From JAYZDB01 sp036338025 (GTDB lineage Bacteria; Planctomycetota; UBA1135; UBA2386): a stretch of 43,626 bases of DNA. The number at the start of each line of letters is the position of its first letter. Position 1 is the first letter of the stretch. The notes beneath the pieces are model-generated. The model worked only from the letters and a program-made list of their open reading frames with translations. It did no database searches and was not told the origin of the DNA. The DNA is taken from contig JAYZDB010000201.1 of NCBI GenBank assembly GCA_036338025.1, positions 1-43,626 of the forward strand. The letters run 5' to 3'. Shown here in pieces: positions 32,934 through 41,400 of the stretch. The translations under genes were made by a program, and so were the position numbers.

Positions 32934-34874
32934 TCATCGACGTTCGGAACTCATACGGGTGAGCAGATTGGCGAATTCCTCCGGCGACAGACTGCCCAGG
33001 TCACCATCCTGGCGATGACGGACCGCCAACCCGCCGCTCTCGACCTCCTGGTCGCCCACGACACAAACGAAGGGCACCTTCTCGGTCCACAGGTGCTTGC
33101 GGATCTTCTGGCCGATCTTCTCGCTGTCGACATCCGCCTCGACCCGGAACCCGGACGAGCGGAGGTCATCGGCCAGCTGCGAAGCCCGGTCCGCATGGCG
33201 CTCACCGACCGATAGGACCACTGCCTGCAGCGGCGCCAGCCAGACCGGGAACGCGCCCCCGAAGTGCTCCACCAGGATGCCGAAGAAGCGCTCCAGTGAG
33301 CCGAGCAAGGCCCGGTGGATCATCACCGGCCGGGTCTTGCTACCGTCCCGGTCGATGTAGGACATGTCGAACCGCTCCGGCTGGGTAAAGTCCGCCTGCA
33401 CCGTCGAGCATTGCCAGAACCGGCCCAGGCTGTCCTTGATCTTGACGTCGATCTTCGGTCCGTAGAACGCACCGCCACCCTCGTCGATCTCATACCGCAG
33501 TTCGAGTCGTTCGAGCGCCTGCCGCAATGCCTCGGTCGCAGTGTCCCACTGCTCCTGCTCACCGACATACTTGTCGGGCCGGGTCGACAGCACCAGGTCG
33601 TATTCCTCGAACCCGAAGGCCTCGAGGATAAACAGGACGAAGCGGAGACAGCGCTCGATCTCCTCGTCGAGCTGATCAGGCCGCAAGAAAAGGTGGGCGT
33701 CATCCTGGGTGAAACCGCGTACCCGCATGAGGCCATGCAGGGTTCCGGCACTCTCGTATCGATAGACGGTGCCCAGCTCCGCCCAACGAAACGGCAGATC
33801 CCGGTACGACCGGCGCTTGCTGTTGAAGATCTCGATGTGGAACGGGCAGTTCATCGGCTTGAGGAGGTACTCAACCCCATCGATGTCGATCGGCGAGTAC
33901 ATCGACTCCTTGTAGAATTCCAGGTGACCACTGGTCTCCCACAGGTCGGAGCGCGCGACGTGCGGGCTGTAGACGATGTCGTAACCACCCGCCAAGTGTT
34001 CGTTGCGCCAGAACTCCTCGACCTTGTGGCGCACGAACCCGCCCTTCGGGTGCCACAGGACCAAGCCTGCACCGAGCTCCCCCATCGTCGAGAACAGATC
34101 GAGGTCCTTGCCCAGGCGTCGGTGGTCTCGCTTGGCAGCCTCCTCGAGATTCTTGCGGTGCTCGTCCATCTGCGCCCGGTCGGCAAAGGCGTGGCCGTAG
34201 ACCCGGGTCAGCATCTTGTTGTCCGCATCGTCGCCAAAGTACGCCCCGGCGATCGACAGGACCGCGATCCCATCGCCGATGTTGCCGGTACTCGGGACGT
34301 GCGGTCCCTTGCAGAGATCGACGAACTCCCCGCTGCGGAAGAAGCTGATCTCCGCGTCGTCGGGCAGCTTGTCGATGGTCGCGACCTTGTAGTCCTCACC
34401 GTTGTCGGCCATCAACTTGCGGGCATCCTCACGGCCCATGATCTCCTTCTCGAACGGGACGTTGGCCTTGATGATCTTCCGCATCTGCTTCTCGATTTCC
34501 GGCAGATCCGCCATCGTGATCGGCTGGTCGCCTAGATCGATGTCATAGTAGTAGCCGTAGCGCGGGTCTTCGACCGGCGGCCCCTTCCACAACTTGACCT
34601 CCGGCCGAAGCCGCGAGATTGCATCAGCCAGCACATGGGCCGCCGAGTGCCGCAGGACTTCGAGCCCCTCCTTGGAGTCACGCGTAATGATCGAAATCGC
34701 ACTGTTGCTGGAGATCGTCTCGCGCAGACTCTGGGTGCTGCCATCGACATCGATCGCCACGGCGGCCTTCAGCAAACCCTTGCCGATCGACTTGGCGATC
34801 TCGAGGCCGTTCACGCCCTCGGGGTATTCTCTCTTGCTGCCGTCGGGCAGGGTGATCTCGATCTGGTCGGACAT
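32934..34874 (-). CDS. thrS: Threonine-tRNA ligase
   Basis: 646 residues from Met at 34874. An N-terminal TGS domain (IEITLPDGSKREYPEGV), then the editing domain with HSAAHVLADA, then the class II core: MNCPFH with a zinc-site Cys, motif 2 RYESAGTLHGLMRVRGFTQDDAHLF (broken here by the usual loop), motif 3 IHRALLGSLERFFGIL, and the anticodon-binding domain at the end. An in-frame ATG at 34907 adds eleven Arg-rich residues; the MSDQIEITL start is the standard one. The leader region holds a direct repeat and a short hairpin; I see no T-box. Confidence 0.97.
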   Translation of the reverse strand: MSDQIEITLPDGSKREYPEGVNGLEIAKSIGKGLLKAAVAIDVDGSTQSLRETISSNSAISIITRDSKEGLEVLRHSAAHVLADAISRLRPEVKLWKGPPVEDPRYGYYYDIDLGDQPITMADLPEIEKQMRKIIKANVPFEKEIMGREDARKLMADNGEDYKVATIDKLPDDAEISFFRSGEFVDLCKGPHVPSTGNIGDGIAVLSIAGAYFGDDADNKMLTRVYGHAFADRAQMDEHRKNLEEAAKRDHRRLGKDLDLFSTMGELGAGLVLWHPKGGFVRHKVEEFWRNEHLAGGYDIVYSPHVARSDLWETSGHLEFYKESMYSPIDIDGVEYLLKPMNCPFHIEIFNSKRRSYRDLPFRWAELGTVYRYESAGTLHGLMRVRGFTQDDAHLFLRPDQLDEEIERCLRFVLFILEAFGFEEYDLVLSTRPDKYVGEQEQWDTATEALRQALERLELRYEIDEGGGAFYGPKIDVKIKDSLGRFWQCSTVQADFTQPERFDMSYIDRDGSKTRPVMIHRALLGSLERFFGILVEHFGGAFPVWLAPLQAVVLSVGERHADRASQLADDLRSSGFRVEADVDSEKIGQKIRKHLWTEKVPFVCVVGDQEVESGGLAVRHRQDGDLGSLSPEEFANLLTRMSSERR

Positions 34875-34892
34875 CTGCTGCGGATTAGAACG

Positions 34893-34966
34893 GCGCTCCC
34901 TGAGCATGGCAAGGAAGGCTTGCCGGTGTTGGGCGCTTCAGCCTTGTTCCCCGCGCTCCTGAGCAT
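34893..34966. repeat. Direct repeat in the thrS leader
   Basis: GCGCTCCCTGAGCAT (34893-34907) recurs as GCGCTCCTGAGCAT (34953-34966), one C shorter, 60 bases on. A hairpin GGCAAG (34908-34913) / CTTGCC (34919-34924) lies between. It could be a chance or duplicated segment, or a regulatory pair in the divergent thrS / small-lipoprotein gap. Confidence 0.45.
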
Positions 34967-34978
34967 CTAATTGCCAAC

Positions 34979-35131
34979 ATGAAGTCGATCTGCGCCGCCG
35001 CGACCCTCCCCGCCCTGTTGGCTGCCTGCAAATCCGCGGCGGGCATGGCCTGTGCGAGGGAGTTGATCCTGGAGGTCCGGGATCGTCTGCAGTGGATCAC
35101 CAGCAACGGCGTCGCAAAGATTCTCAAGTAG
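34979..35131 (+). CDS. Small putative lipoprotein
   Basis: 50 residues, starting MKSICAAATLPALLAACKSA. The N-terminus looks like a short lipoprotein signal with lipobox LAAC and Cys17, like entericidin-type peptides. The remaining 33 residues (ARELILEVRDRLQWITSNG) are amphipathic. No Shine-Dalgarno is visible and the length is small, so it may not be real. A -1 shift at the TAG would add an in-frame tail (DWQSDPAVAKLDTT) before a TGA at about 35178, which looks coding-like, so a frameshift is possible. It lies 71 bases before the oxidoreductase operon. Confidence 0.4.
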   Translation: MKSICAAATLPALLAACKSAAGMACARELILEVRDRLQWITSNGVAKILK

Positions 35132-35202
35132 TGGACTGGCAATCCGATCCGGCAGTCGCCAAGCTCGACACCACCTGAAAGCTCCCTCTGCGGACCCGCT
35201 CA

Positions 35203-36723
35203 ATGCCCTACGGCTTCGTCATCGATCAGACCCGCTGCATCGGATGCCATGCCTGCACCGTCGCCTGCAAGGCCGAGAACGACGTACCACTCGGCGACTT
35301 CCGGACCTGGGTCAAATACACGGAGACCGGCACCTTCCCAGAAGTACGCAGGGATTTTTCCGTCCTGCGGTGCAATCACTGCACCAACGCGCCCTGCATC
35401 ACCATCTGCCCAGTCGTCGCGCTCGACAAACGCCCCGACGGGATCGTCGATCTCGACCGCAACGTCTGCATCGGCTGCAAGTCCTGCATGCAGGCCTGCC
35501 CCTACGACGCCCTCTACCTCAACGAGGAGACTGGCGGCGCCGAGAAGTGCCACTACTGCGCGCACCGGGTCGACCAGGGCCTGGAACCCGCCTGCGTGGT
35601 GGTGTGTCCCGAGGAAGCGATCATCAGCGGTGATTTCAGCGATCCGACCAGCAAGATCGCCATCGCGCGAAACCGACCCGACGCCATCGTGCGACGACCA
35701 GAGCAGGGCACTGGCCCGAACGTGCACTACCTGGGTGCCAATCCGGTCGCGCTCGATCCCGGGCGCGCCAAGGAACCCGACTCCTACCTGTGGAGTCAGC
35801 GTCGGTATGCAGCTCCCGACTATCCAGACGACATCGAGCTGGCACCCGACACCATCACCGTACTCGATGTCAACCACAAGCTGCACTGGGGCACCGAGGT
35901 CTCGCTCTATCTCCTGACCAAGGGCATCAGCTCTGGCGCCATCATGCTGGCGCCGCTGGTCGGCTTGTTTGCCGCCAACCCGGCCAACAATGCCAACGTC
36001 TGCAACTACCTGCCGGAGCTGCTCGGCCTCGCCTTCCTCTCGATCACCCTACTGCTGCTGGTGATGGACCTGGAACGGCCCGAGAAGTTCCTGTCCATCA
36101 TGCTGCGCCCCAACCCGAAGAGTTGGTTGGTCCGGGGTGCCTGGGTGCTGACCGGTTTTGGTGCGGTGATCGCAGCTACCATCCTGGCCCGACTCAGCGG
36201 GCACGACAACCTGGCCGAGACCCTGCGTTACGCCGGCATCCTGACCGGTGCCAGCGCCGCTGGCTACACCGCCTTCTTGTTCGGACAATGCGAAGGCCGT
36301 GACCTCTGGCAGAACACGCGGATCTTGCTACCCCACCTGCTGATCCAGGCGGTAATGCTCGGTGCCGTGACCATGCTGGCCTGGTTGCCCAGTGAAGCCT
36401 CGCTGGCCTGGCTGGTCACGATCGCTGCCATCGGCCACCTGCTGCTGGCGCTGCACGAGGCCCACAGTTCCCATCCCACGCCCACCGCCAGGCGGGCGGC
36501 CAGCCTGCTCCCTCGCATCCCGGCATTCGGCAGTGCGAAGTACAAGGCATTCAGCCTCGGTTTAGGGCTGACGACCATCACTGGCTTACTGGCGCCGACA
36601 CTGGCCGTCACCGGTCATCTCAACACCGTCACCGCCCTGGTCCTGCTGGCAAGTTGCTGGCTGGGCACCTTCCTCTACGAGCAGGCCTACCTACGCGCCG
36701 GCCAACTCCCGCCGCTGTCCTGA
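35203..36723 (+). CDS. Fused four-cluster ferredoxin / NrfD-type membrane anchor subunit
   Basis: 506 residues, two subunits in one chain. Residues 1-200 hold sixteen cysteines in four ferredoxin motifs (Cys12/15/18/22, 57/60/65/69, 89/92/95/99, 116/119/131/135), as in DmsB/NrfC/PsrB. From about 230 on there are eight or so membrane helices of the NrfD/PsrC/DmsC type, with RPNPKSWLVRGAWVL and LLLLVMDLERPEKFLS as family blocks. Together they would pass electrons from a molybdenum enzyme to or from the quinone pool. There is no Tat or Sec signal before the ferredoxin part, so it should face the cytosol. The Mo subunit starts five bases downstream. Confidence 0.92.
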   Translation: MPYGFVIDQTRCIGCHACTVACKAENDVPLGDFRTWVKYTETGTFPEVRRDFSVLRCNHCTNAPCITICPVVALDKRPDGIVDLDRNVCIGCKSCMQACPYDALYLNEETGGAEKCHYCAHRVDQGLEPACVVVCPEEAIISGDFSDPTSKIAIARNRPDAIVRRPEQGTGPNVHYLGANPVALDPGRAKEPDSYLWSQRRYAAPDYPDDIELAPDTITVLDVNHKLHWGTEVSLYLLTKGISSGAIMLAPLVGLFAANPANNANVCNYLPELLGLAFLSITLLLLVMDLERPEKFLSIMLRPNPKSWLVRGAWVLTGFGAVIAATILARLSGHDNLAETLRYAGILTGASAAGYTAFLFGQCEGRDLWQNTRILLPHLLIQAVMLGAVTMLAWLPSEASLAWLVTIAAIGHLLLALHEAHSSHPTPTARRAASLLPRIPAFGSAKYKAFSLGLGLTTITGLLAPTLAVTGHLNTVTALVLLASCWLGTFLYEQAYLRAGQLPPLS

Positions 36724-36728
36724 TCACC

Positions 36729-39503
36729 ATGACGACTTCCGACGAACTGCGCGTGACCCCTCTCGAGAAGTTCCCACCGCCCGAACAATGGGACCACTGG
36801 GAAGAACTCGACGGCCGGGCCTGGCCAGACCGGGAAAAGCGCGCGTATTCCCTGATCCCGACCACCTGCTTCAACTGCGAGGCAGCCTGCGGCCTGGTCG
36901 CCTACATCGACAAGGAAACCCGCGAGATCCGCAAACTGGAAGGCAACCCGTACCACCCGGGATCTCGTGGCCGCAACTGCGCCAAGGGCCCCGCCACGAT
37001 CAACCAGGTCCACGATCCGGAGCGGATCCTCTATCCGATGAAGCGGGTCGGGCCGCGCGGCAGCGGCAAGTTCGAACGCACCACCTGGGACGAGGCCCTC
37101 GATGCGAGCGGCGCACGGATCCGCAAGGCCGTGCAGGACAAGCGACTCACTGAAGTGATGTACCACGTCGGCCGCCCCGGCGCCGACGGCTACATGGACC
37201 GGGTGTTGCAGGCCTGGGGAGTCGACGGTCACAACTCACACACCAACGTGTGCTCCGGCGCAGCGCGGCTGGGCTACACCCTGTGGTCAGGCCACGATCG
37301 TCCCTCGCCAGATTATGAAAACGCCAAATTCATCCTGCTGATCAGCGCCCACCTCGAGACCGGCCACTACTTCAACCCACACGCCCAGAGGATCATCGAC
37401 GCCAAGACCAAGGGCTGCAAGATCGCCACCTGCGACATCCGCCTGTCGAACACGGCTTCGATGTCGGATTTCTGGCTGGCGCCGCGCCCGGGCACCGAGG
37501 CCCTGATGCTGCTCGGCTTCGCGCATGTGATCCTGGGAGAGGATCTCGCCAACCAGGACTTCCTGCGCAACTGGGTCAACTGGCGCACCTGGCTCGATGT
37601 CCGGGGCAAGGATGGCGGGTTCCCTGAGTTCATGGAGAGCTTGCGCAGCGAATACGCCTTCGCGACACCCGAACACGTCGCCGAGGTCACCGGCCTCACC
37701 GAAGCGCAGATCCGCACGATCGGCAAATTGATCGGCGACGCTGGCTCCAAGTTTGCCTCGCACGTCTGGCGCAACACGGCGAGCGGCAACAAGGGCGGCT
37801 GGCAGGTCGCACGCTGCCTGCAGTTCCTGGTAACCCTGGTCGGCGCCGTCAACACCGAGGGCGGCACCTCCTGCAACGGCTACAACAAGTTCGTCGCCAA
37901 ACCCTTCGATGTACCTTCGCCGCAAGAGGTCTGGAGCGAGCTGCTGTATCCGCGCGAGTGGCCCCTGTCGCACCACGAGTTGTCGTTCCTCCTGCCGCAC
38001 CTGCTCAAGGACGGCCGTGGCAAGATCGACACCTACTTCACCCGGGTCTACAACCCGGTCTGGACCAACCCCGACGGTTGCACCTGGATGGAAGTCTTGC
38101 AGGACGAGTCGATGGTCGGCTGCCACGTAGCGCTCACCCCGACCTGGAGTGAAACCGCGCGCCTGGCCGACTATGTCCTGCCGATGGGTATCGCCACCGA
38201 ACGCCACGACATCGCCAGCCAAGAGACCCACGCCGCCCAGTGGATCGCCTTCCGCCAACCGGTCATGCGCGAGATGCTGCGACGCGAAGGCAAGGAAGTC
38301 GAGTGGACATGGCAGGCCAATCCCGGCGAGGTCTGGGAGGAGGACGAATTCTGGATCGCGCTGAGTTGGCGCATCGATCCGAACGGTGAGCTCGGGATCC
38401 GCAAGCACTTCGAGTCGCCGTACCGTCCCGGCGAACGCGTGACCATCGAAGAATACTACAAGTGGATCTTCGAGAACTCGGTGCCCGGCCTGCCGGAGAC
38501 GGCCGCGGCCGCCGGGATGGAGCCGCTGGAATACATGCGGCGGCACAGCGCCTACCTGGTGAAAGACAAGATCTACAAGCCACAGGAGAACGAGTTGTCC
38601 GCCGAGGAGCTCATCGGCACCGAGCGCGATGAGGACCACGGCGAAATCCGCAAGGACGGCAAGCTGGTCGGCATCCTGGTCAACGGCAAGTCCATGCGCG
38701 GCTTTCCCACGCCTGGCAAGCGCCTGGAAATCCACTCACCGATGATGTCCGAGTGGGGTTGGCCCGAACACACCGAGCCCGGCTACATCCCGAGCCATAT
38801 CGACGAGAGCCAACTGGACCGCGACGCGTCGGAGTACGTACTGGTGTCGACCTTCCGGCTACCGACCCTGATCCATACGCGGTCCGCGAACTCCAAGTGG
38901 CTGAGCGAACTTTCCAACACCAACCCGGTGTGGATCCACACCTCCGATGCCAAACGACTCGGCGTGGTCAGCGGCGACCTGGTCAAGGTGCAGACCCGGA
39001 TCGGCTACTATGTCAACAAGGCCTGGGTCACCGAAGGGATCCGCCCCGGCGTCGTGGCCTGCAGCCACCACATGGGCCGCTGGCGCCTGGACGGCGACCA
39101 GCAGGGGGTCAACAGTTGGCAGTGCCATGGCATGAGCCTGCAGCGTGACGGCAGCACCTACCGATATCGACGCCAGAAGAACGTCGGGAGCTACCCCAGC
39201 GAGGACCGCGAGAGCGCCCACGTCTGGTGGAACGAAGGCGGCGTGCACCAGAACTTCATCTTCCCGGTCCAACCCGATCCGGTGTCCGGCATGCACTGCT
39301 GGCACCAGAAAGTCACCGTCACCAAGGCCGGCCCCGACGACCAGTACGGTGACATCGTCGTGGACACTGCCAAGTCGATGGAAGTGTTCCACGAATGGCA
39401 GGCCGAGACCCGCCCCGCACCAGGTCCAGGAGGACTGCGCAGACCGCTGCACCTCAAGCGGGTCGTCCGCCCAATCGACGAGGCCTACAAACTCGACGAC
39501 TAG
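36729..39503 (+). CDS. Molybdopterin oxidoreductase, catalytic subunit
   Basis: 924 residues from ATG 36729, five bases behind the fused subunit. The N-terminal [4Fe-4S] motif is Cys47-x2-Cys50-x3-Cys54-x29-Cys84. In HTNVCSGAARLGY the Cys175 sits where DMSO-reductase-superfamily enzymes place the molybdenum ligand. GGTSCNGYNKF and the C-terminal molydopterin dinucleotide-binding domain (LVSTFRLPTLIHTRSANS, VWIHTSDAKRLGVVSGDLVKV) follow. No twin-arginine signal is present, so the complex should be cytosolic-side, like SoeABC sulfite dehydrogenase. The substrate cannot be told from sequence. Its last codons overlap aspS's stop in a CTAG. Confidence 0.93.
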   Translation: MTTSDELRVTPLEKFPPPEQWDHWEELDGRAWPDREKRAYSLIPTTCFNCEAACGLVAYIDKETREIRKLEGNPYHPGSRGRNCAKGPATINQVHDPERILYPMKRVGPRGSGKFERTTWDEALDASGARIRKAVQDKRLTEVMYHVGRPGADGYMDRVLQAWGVDGHNSHTNVCSGAARLGYTLWSGHDRPSPDYENAKFILLISAHLETGHYFNPHAQRIIDAKTKGCKIATCDIRLSNTASMSDFWLAPRPGTEALMLLGFAHVILGEDLANQDFLRNWVNWRTWLDVRGKDGGFPEFMESLRSEYAFATPEHVAEVTGLTEAQIRTIGKLIGDAGSKFASHVWRNTASGNKGGWQVARCLQFLVTLVGAVNTEGGTSCNGYNKFVAKPFDVPSPQEVWSELLYPREWPLSHHELSFLLPHLLKDGRGKIDTYFTRVYNPVWTNPDGCTWMEVLQDESMVGCHVALTPTWSETARLADYVLPMGIATERHDIASQETHAAQWIAFRQPVMREMLRREGKEVEWTWQANPGEVWEEDEFWIALSWRIDPNGELGIRKHFESPYRPGERVTIEEYYKWIFENSVPGLPETAAAAGMEPLEYMRRHSAYLVKDKIYKPQENELSAEELIGTERDEDHGEIRKDGKLVGILVNGKSMRGFPTPGKRLEIHSPMMSEWGWPEHTEPGYIPSHIDESQLDRDASEYVLVSTFRLPTLIHTRSANSKWLSELSNTNPVWIHTSDAKRLGVVSGDLVKVQTRIGYYVNKAWVTEGIRPGVVACSHHMGRWRLDGDQQGVNSWQCHGMSLQRDGSTYRYRRQKNVGSYPSEDRESAHVWWNEGGVHQNFIFPVQPDPVSGMHCWHQKVTVTKAGPDDQYGDIVVDTAKSMEVFHEWQAETRPAPGPGGLRRPLHLKRVVRPIDEAYKLDD

Positions 39504-41284
39504 TCGTCGGTGACGGCCGGCACATTCGACAAGATGTGCAGGTCCGCCAACTGCTCCGCCGCCACCGGCGAAGGTGCCTCGCACATCAGGTCGGTGGCTC
39601 TGGCGGTCTTTGGGAAGGCAATCACATCACGGATGCTCTCGCAGCCGAGCGCCAAGGTCACGATCCGGTCGACACCCAGGGCGATGCCGCCATGCGGGGG
39701 TGCCCCGTAGCGGAACGCATCGAGGAGGAAGCCGAACTTCCGCTGCTGTTCCTCCTCACCAACGCCGAGGAATTCGAAGACCCTCTTTTGCACATCCTGG
39801 CGATGGATCCGGATGCTGCCGGAACCGAGTTCCCATCCATTCATGACCAGGTCGTAGGCGCGTGACTCGATCTTGGCGGTATCGACTCCAAAGTCCGCGA
39901 TGTCCCAATCCACCGGGGCGGTGAACGGGTGGTGTGAACTATCCCATCGACCAGTTTCCTCGTTCTCGACGAACAGCGGGAAATTGGTGACCCAGCACAA
40001 CTCGAAGGTCTTGGGATCTCGCATCCCCAGGTCATCACCGAGCTTGACGCGCAATTCCCCCAGGGCCCGGTAGGCAACGCTCGCCCGGTCAGCGACGAAC
40101 AGCAGGAGGTCCCCGACCTCAGCCGACATCGCGGCGATGAGTTGGCTGCCCTTGTCGCCCTCGAAGAACTTGCCGATCGATCCGGTGACACCCTCGTCAG
40201 TGATCTTGGCCCAGGCCAGGCCGCGGGCGCCGTATTCGGCGACGTACTGGGTCAGGGCATCGATCTTCTTGCGGGAGTAGTTTGCGGCCTCACCCTTCAC
40301 GCACAGGCCCTGCACCATGCCACCATTCTCGATCGCCCCGGCGAACACCTTGAAGTCGCTGCCACCGGCCAACTCCGAGATGTCGATCAACTCCAATTCG
40401 AACCGGGTGTCCGGCTTATCGACCCCATAGCGCCGCATTGCCTCGGCGTATGTCATCCGCGGAAACGGTGTCTTTACCTCAATCTCGAAGCCGGCCTGCA
40501 TCGCATCGACCATCATGCCCTCGACCAATTCGAGCACCTGGTTCTCCTCGACGAACGACATCTCGATATCGACCTGCGTAAACTCCGGCTGCCGGTCGGC
40601 GCGCAGGTCCTCATCCCGGAAGCAACGCGCGATCTGGTAGTAGCGGTCCATGCCCGCCACCATCAACAACTGCTTGAAGATCTGCGGACTCTGCGGCAAG
40701 GCATAGAATTCACCTGGATTGATCCGACTCGGTACCAGGTAGTCACGCGCACCCTCGGGTGTGCTCTTGGTCAGGATCGGAGTCTCGACATCCAAGAAAT
40801 CCCGTTCCGCGAGGTAGTTCCGGACCGCCGACACAAACCGGGACCGTTGCTCCATCGCGCGGGCCATTGGACGACGGCGGAGGTCCAGATACCGATACCG
40901 CATCCGCAACTCTTCGTTGGCCTCGACCTTGTCCAGGACTTCGAAGGGTGGCGTGTCGGCTGCGCCGAGCACCTCGACAGCTTTCGCGTAGATCTCGATC
41001 GCACCGGTAACCCGGCTCGGGTTGATGTTGGATTCGCCGCGCAACCCGACCTTGCCGGCGATCATGACCACATTCTCGGCCCGCAGGCCCCGCGCGCGCT
41101 CGTAGAGCTCGGCATCGTCCTGATCGAAGACCACCTGGGTGACTCCGAATCGGTCGCGGACATCGAGAAACAAGATCTGGCCGTGATCACGATAATTCTC
41201 GACCCAGCCGTTCAAGATGATGTCCTGGCCCTCGTGACCCTTGCTCAGTTCGCCGCAGGTGTGGGTACGTTGCCAGTTTGTCAT
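39500..41284 (-). CDS. aspS: Aspartate-tRNA ligase
   Basis: 594 residues, the long bacterial AspRS with an N-terminal OB anticodon-binding domain (GWVENYRDHGQILFLDVRD), motif 2 (ARCFRDEDLRADRQPEFTQ), a GAD insertion (about 290-400), and motif 3 (GGIALGVDRIVTLALG). The start is Met9 of the open frame, MTNWQRTHTCGEL at 41284; an upstream ATG adds eight residues. The stop TAG (39502-39500) overlaps the convergent molybdoenzyme stop. Whether it is discriminating or also makes Asp-tRNA(Asn) cannot be read from sequence. Confidence 0.97.
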   Translation of the reverse strand: MTNWQRTHTCGELSKGHEGQDIILNGWVENYRDHGQILFLDVRDRFGVTQVVFDQDDAELYERARGLRAENVVMIAGKVGLRGESNINPSRVTGAIEIYAKAVEVLGAADTPPFEVLDKVEANEELRMRYRYLDLRRRPMARAMEQRSRFVSAVRNYLAERDFLDVETPILTKSTPEGARDYLVPSRINPGEFYALPQSPQIFKQLLMVAGMDRYYQIARCFRDEDLRADRQPEFTQVDIEMSFVEENQVLELVEGMMVDAMQAGFEIEVKTPFPRMTYAEAMRRYGVDKPDTRFELELIDISELAGGSDFKVFAGAIENGGMVQGLCVKGEAANYSRKKIDALTQYVAEYGARGLAWAKITDEGVTGSIGKFFEGDKGSQLIAAMSAEVGDLLLFVADRASVAYRALGELRVKLGDDLGMRDPKTFELCWVTNFPLFVENEETGRWDSSHHPFTAPVDWDIADFGVDTAKIESRAYDLVMNGWELGSGSIRIHRQDVQKRVFEFLGVGEEEQQRKFGFLLDAFRYGAPPHGGIALGVDRIVTLALGCESIRDVIAFPKTARATDLMCEAPSPVAAEQLADLHILSNVPAVTDD

Positions 41285-41332
41285 GATCTTCTCGCGGTCG
41301 GGCTGCAAGTCGGAATCGTCGCAACCAAGGAC

Positions 41333-41353
41333 GAGGGTTTTAGCTCAACCCTC
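41333..41353 (-). terminator. Hairpin between the ABC permease and aspS
   Basis: GAGGGTT (41333-41339) pairs with AACCCTC (41347-41353) across seven bases, in the gap after the permease stop (41401) and before the aspS start (41284). It could end the permease transcript or shape the aspS leader. A smaller pair, CGAGC/GCTCG, sits at about 41369-41386. Confidence 0.4.
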
Positions 41354-41400
41354 ACACCAGACAAGTTCGAGCCGGATCTAGCTCGAGGAACCTGGCCGGT

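Noticed and set aside
33315..34535. Plus-strand open frame of 406 residues opposite thrS
   Set aside because: thrS motifs are clear on the minus strand; the antisense frame is a high-GC artefact.
34875..34978. T-box or Thr-attenuator in the thrS leader
   Set aside because: No T-box sequence, specifier loop or terminator/antiterminator pair; only a direct repeat and a short hairpin are present.
37287..38735. Minus-strand open frame of 482 residues opposite the Mo subunit
   Set aside because: The plus-strand molybdoenzyme is certain over this range; the shadow has no motif.
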